A stretch of DNA of 64,000 nucleotides from NCBI GenBank assembly GCA_914767885.1, contig CAJZBQ010000023.1, positions 809,501-873,500 on the forward strand. The letters run 5' to 3'. The first letter of the stretch is position 1, and each line of letters begins with the position of its first letter. Below, piece after piece: positions 59,664-64,000 of this stretch. The notes beneath the pieces were generated by a model. That model did no database searches. It was not told where the DNA came from and was given only the letters and a program-made list of their open reading frames with translations. This DNA comes from Blepharisma stoltei. Taxonomy: Eukaryota > Ciliophora > Heterotrichea > Heterotrichida > Blepharismidae. A program made the translations under genes and the position numbers.

Positions 59664-61355
59664 CTGCAAGGATCTTTAGACTAGCCAATTCAAATAAGAT
59701 GATATGGCTACCTATAAGTTAGCAAGCCAACTGATATCTGGCTTTCCAAAATAGCTCTTTAATGGGCAATTCATCATAAGCTAATATATAGGCCAGACAG
59801 CTCATTGCTCGTCCTGGGCTATCAATTGGAGACTCATAGAGTTTGTTCGGGATTATCAGACCGTGAAGTTACAAATCAGCTCCAAGAGTTGATCTCAAAT
59901 TGTAGTCCAAGGCGAGTAATAAGCTACCCTAAGCTATATTTGCTTACAATAAATAAGTCATTTAAAATACAATTAAAAGACTTCGCACGAATAAGTGATA
60001 TAATCAAAAAGGGTAGTAGGTATTAATGACAAAATTTTACTCAATTATAAATGCACATTACCCAACAACTTCAATCTGAAGTACGTGCATATTATATATA
60101 TAGTGTAAATGAAAAGAGGACGTCATAAGCCTAATATTTCAACTTTTTATTATTTTAAATTAAATTCATCCTTAGACGAGAAGAAGGACAGGCATAGCAA
60201 TTAATGATAAACATAATTAAATCCAATAAGTTTTCTCCAAATGCAATTCATTATATATAAGAAAGATATATGATCTGAATTTTTGTCTGGAGAAGACCTT
60301 AAAGCTGAATATGCTGCTGGTGCATAATTCTTTTTCTAGGATTCAAGAATTTATTTAGTTCGCCTATTGATTTATTCAGAATAAGAACAATTTTAATAGA
60401 AATTAAGCATACAAGCGAAAGAAGGGCAAGTATAACTTTTAGAAATTCCACAGCTTAGATGACATTAAAATTGACTAGAAAATTTAGCTTTCCTAATATT
60501 TATTTAGCTTTAGTATTAAATATGGCCATTAGTTCGCCAGAATCAATTTTCTTGCACTCAGAAGTTATGTGATTTATAACATTCTTAATTTAAGGATAAA
60601 ATCTTGGTTTGTTCAAAACAAATATTTAGATAAGCAATTAGATAAATGGAGCTTAAAGTTCATGCTTTAGCGAAATTATAAAATCTCTTTGACATGAATT
60701 TTTGATAAACGAATTAAGGTATGAAGAAAAATTGAAAATGCATTTTATTAAGTTTTCTTACTCCAAGAATACTTTAATTAGGAAAAAATTTATCAAGATC
60801 ATTAGCTGGATGCACAGACGTCATCTTTATTCTGTGTTCCATATTCCTTTCCTAAAGCCTAAATTTTCTAATAAGATAAACTTTTATTTGATGCCTTTTA
60901 TATAATAAAATATCCAGAAAACTCTCCTCTGATTATGCAAAAAAATCTTTTCAATAAAATTTGATGAAATTGACCTATAAATATGATAAAGTGATCATTA
61001 AATTTGATAATTATTTCTTAATAAATATTTGCTTAGTTTTAGGCTACTCTTTAATGTTTATCGCTATTTAGGCGAAAAAATACCTTTAACTATAAATGTA
61101 ATTCATGTTTCATGAGTAAAAATTCTTCACAATTAATATTTAACCATCTCATATTGATGCATACAGAATTTAGCGTAGGCTCGCAAAATCGCTATCATAC
61201 CAACGATTTAAAAGCCAGAAGTCGCTACTGCGGCTTCATAGTAATATGATAGCATTTTTAATAAAATACATAAATATTAAAAGGTTCAAAGCATATCTTG
61301 AACTCGTTTCAATTCAATTCATCTATAATTTCTAGCATTTAATGCATTATAAAAT
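59664..61355. other. AT-rich stretch without a recognised gene
   Basis: About 1.7 kb. Short open frames at 59805-60026 and 60702-60905 have no recognisable product. A somewhat less AT-rich piece at about 59665-59830 could be another dispersed-repeat fragment. Confidence 0.4.
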
Positions 61356-64000
61356 ATGTCGAAACTAATTCTGTTTTGGTTTCTCTTGCCGTTCTCCCTA
61401 CTTCAAGCGGTAGAACTTGATGATTCAGTTTTAGTCAATGACGGAACAGACGTTTATATCGAATTTACTTTAGTTCCAAAAAGTCACGCCAAAAAGCTAA
61501 ATCAGCAGTCAAAAACAGACACTAAAAGACTTCTTCACTCCCCCCCCCCTTTAAATTGGAACAAAATATCGGTAAAATTTCCACTTTTTTTGGTAAATTA
61601 ACCCCCCTTTAAATTGGAACAAAATTTAATTTTATAATAAAAAATTATATATAATTTTTATCTAAAAAGTTTTGATATAAGTTAAATGTTTTTTCTTAAC
61701 TAAAATTAAAAATTTAGTTATATCTTGCTCTTTTTTAAAGAAAAAGTATAAAGAACATCTTATTTAAATCAATTTATTATCCTTAATTGCTAAATTTTAA
61801 AAACAAATTAATTTTTTTTTTTTAAAAATTTTGTTTTTTTTTGATAAAAATGATATTTTTTATTTGGATAGTTTTGATATAAATTCAATAGGAATTCTTT
61901 ATAAAATTTCAAAATTTACTTATTTCTTGCTTTATTTTAAAGAATAGAGTATAAATAATATCTTATTTAAACAAAATTAGCACTTTGATCGATAAATTTT
62001 CTAAAATTGTTTTTTTTTTTAATTTTTTTTTATCAATAAAAATAATAATTTTTGTGTAAATAATTTTGATACCAATTAATAGTGGCGTATTAACTAATAA
62101 TGAAAATTTAGTTATACCTTGCTTTGTTTTAAAGGATAAAGAGTAAATAGCATTTTATTAAACAAATTTATTAATCTAATTCGATAAGTTTTTGAAATTT
62201 TTTTTATATATTTTATAAAAAATTTTATATTGATATTTTTTTTTAAAAAATAAAATTAACCCCCCTTTAAATTGGAACAAAATTATTAATTCCAATTTTA
62301 AAGGGGGGGGGGAGTCAGGACAATTCAGAATCCTGTGAAAAAGAAATGATAATTGATGCAACTCTCTTTAAGTTTAGCACTGGATGCTGTCCCAAATCTA
62401 CTTATTTTGATGGGAAAAAATGCATTCCTTGTCCTGATGGATGTGTGGACTGTAAAGATATTACTGGAGAATGTATCAATTGCAGACCTGAGCTTGCATT
62501 AGATGTAGAAATAATTAGGAAGAGTCCTTGTTGCTTGGAAGGGTCTTTTTATAGTGGATCTGGCTGTGAGAAATGTCCTGAAAATTGTTTAAGCTGTAAT
62601 AGCACAACCTCATGTGCTCGGTGTCGATCTGAAATGACTGCTGACATTAAAATTAAAAGCAAAAAATCTTGTTGTCCTAAAGGCACATTTTATAATGGCT
62701 CTGAATGCGCTTCTTGCACTCCTAATTGCTCTGAGTGCGAGGATATAACTCAAAAATGCATAAGTTGTGAGAAAGAAATGGCCTTAGACATATGTAATTT
62801 CATAAGAATAAGCTATTATTTTATTGATAGGAAAATTATTATTTTTAATAAAATAAAAATAATAATACTTTTATAAATGGAAATTCTCAATAAATTGGAG
62901 TAAAAATAGCAAATTCTAAGCCTTGTTGTAGCCCTTCGAGCTACTATAATGGAATTAAGTGCATGCCTTGTCCTGAAAATTGCTTGGAATGTGATGATTT
63001 TGGAATCTGCAAGACTTGTGATAAAGAGATGGATCTTGATATTACTATAAAAGGCAAAGGAAAGTGTTGCCCTAAAGGCCAATTATATAATATCATAGAA
63101 AATGAATGCAAATCATGCTCGCCAAATTGCCTAGAATGTGAAAAGCTAGGGAGCTGCAGCACTTGTGATAAAGAAATGACTCTTGATCTAGCTATAATTA
63201 TTCCCAAAAAATGTTGCCCTCAAGGACTATTTTATGATAAAATTGAAAAAATCTGTAAATCGTGTTCTACTAATTGCTTACTCCCAGCATTGGTTAGCAA
63301 ACAATTAAAAAATGTCTATTTTTGGGAAAACTAGCTCCTCTTGCAAAAATTAATTTACCTCCTTTGCTAGGAGTAAAATATTTTGCTTACTAATCCTAAA
63401 TGATCGTTTATAATATTTTGTTATTTTTCTGTCAATGCCACATTATAAATATATTGAGCAAAATAGTCTCATTGAAATGCCCACTATCAAAAAAGTATAC
63501 CGAAACCCATAATTGCTCGAGAGCTGAGGGGGAGCTAGAATGCGAAAAATCTAATGAATGCCAATCTTGCGATAAAGAAATGACGCTTGACATGATTCTT
63601 GTAAGTAGATCAAAATGTTGCCCGAAAGGAAAATTCTATGACTTAGCAGAAAATATATGCAAAACATGTTTAGGTGGCTGTTTAGAGTGTGAAGGACCAA
63701 GTAAATGCAATTCTTGCGACAAAGAGATGACTCTTGATATTGCTATTTCGAATTCTAAAAAATGTTGCCTTGAAGGAGAATTTTATGACTCAACTCAAAA
63801 AATATGTAAGTCATGCTTACCCAATTGCTCAGAATGTGATGGTGAAAGTGACTGTCAATTGTGTGAAAAAGAAATGACTGTTGATACAACTATTATAAGC
63901 TCAAAAATGTGCTGTCATCAAGGACAATTCTATGACAAAAGCGAAAACGGATGCAAGCCATGCTCAGATATAGCCCAGGACAGCCTATTGTTACCCTGGG
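61356..64000 (+). CDS. Secreted Cys-rich module protein, partial at window end
   Basis: Signal peptide (MSKLILFWFLLPFSLLQA), a short linker, then tandem modules of about 50 aa with consensus CCPKG.FY....C..C..NCLEC.....C.SCDKEMTLDI. At least seven modules are visible. Three inserts must be removed (61538-62318, 62793-62908, 63281-63537); each restores a module in frame. The protein continues past the window, and another insert may begin near 63970, where the module pattern stops. The module differs from the furin-like ones of its neighbours, though all are CxxC repeats. Function unknown. Confidence 0.82.
61538..62318. mobile_element. Family B MITE acting as IES (781 bp)
   Basis: Ends CTCCCCCCC...GGGGGGAG with TCA on each side. 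Nearly identical to 31819-32603 in opposite orientation, including the internal ctttaaattggaac repeats. Excision at TCA joins KRLLQ to DNSESCEKEM in frame. Confidence 0.93.
62793..62908. other. IES in the Cys-rich module gene (116 bp)
   Basis: TA-bounded AT-rich insert. Removal joins EKEMALDI to ANSKPCCSPSSYYNG in frame, restoring the module pattern. Confidence 0.9.
63281..63537. mobile_element. IES in the Cys-rich module gene (257 bp)
   Basis: CTCCCAGC...GGGGGAG ends, TTA/CTA flanks. The left part repeats ttagcaaac / tttgctaggag as an inner hairpin. Removal joins STNCL to ECEKSNECQSCDKEM in frame. Confidence 0.9.

Noticed and set aside
47941-64000. CRISPR array or tandem satellite
   Set aside because: The repetition is coding (CxxC modules) with diverged units, not identical repeats with unique spacers.

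Overview
The window reads as germline (micronuclear-type) DNA of a heterotrich ciliate, most likely Blepharisma or a close relative. Three independent signs point there. (1) TGA is read as Trp at conserved positions (the first Trp of a WW domain, a Trp in a YTH domain, CDC14 and CNG-channel positions), while genes end only in TAA or TAG. (2) Introns are tiny: mostly 15 nt, some 16, with one 14-nt and one 17-nt case; each splice restores the frame. (3) Many genes are cut by AT-rich inserts whose removal, usually between two TA dinucleotides, restores both frame and homology. These behave as internal eliminated sequences (IESs). For nearly every gene the corrected length is an exact multiple of three; for HPPD it is 393 aa, the human length. 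The species name is inference; code, introns and inserts are seen in the sequence.

Layout. 0.1-0.8 kb: retroposon-like element. 0.8-11.3 kb: IES-free block with a degenerate hybrid histidine kinase, SHIPPO-repeat protein, RIIa-GAF protein, Cys-rich membrane protein, RING/IBR protein, CCDC47 and a helical protein. 11.5-19.5 kb: CEP164, a coiled-coil protein, CEP78 and CDC14. 19.8-27.5 kb: one huge gene for a single-chain, four-repeat cyclic-nucleotide-gated channel. 27.7-45.4 kb: DRC4/GAS8, a UCH deubiquitinase, HPPD, a coiled-coil protein, a CPSF30-YTH fusion, a pseudokinase CDPK, a basic protein, DPM2 and a bubblegum-type acyl-CoA synthetase. 46.4-47.8 kb: decayed piggyBac transposase and GC-rich repeats. 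47.9-64 kb: a cluster of secreted Cys-rich repeat proteins with decayed paralogues, the last running off the window.

The inserts fall into recognisable groups: short anonymous TA-bounded IESs (about 49-185 bp); MITE families whose ends are CTCC...GGAG, often flanked by a 3-bp TNA (family A with a ctccgtgagcgaaca motif, family B with ctttaaattggaac, family C with atccttgatcgaac); palindromes; and G+C-richer dispersed repeats, at least two bounded by long target duplications typical of retroposition. Some inserts are nested.

Functionally the window is mixed. Ciliary/basal-body genes (CEP164, CEP78, DRC4, SHIPPO) and signalling genes (CNG channel, NKFDE-type GAF domains, Ca-sensing pseudokinase) are prominent, but strands alternate and no operon-like units are evident.
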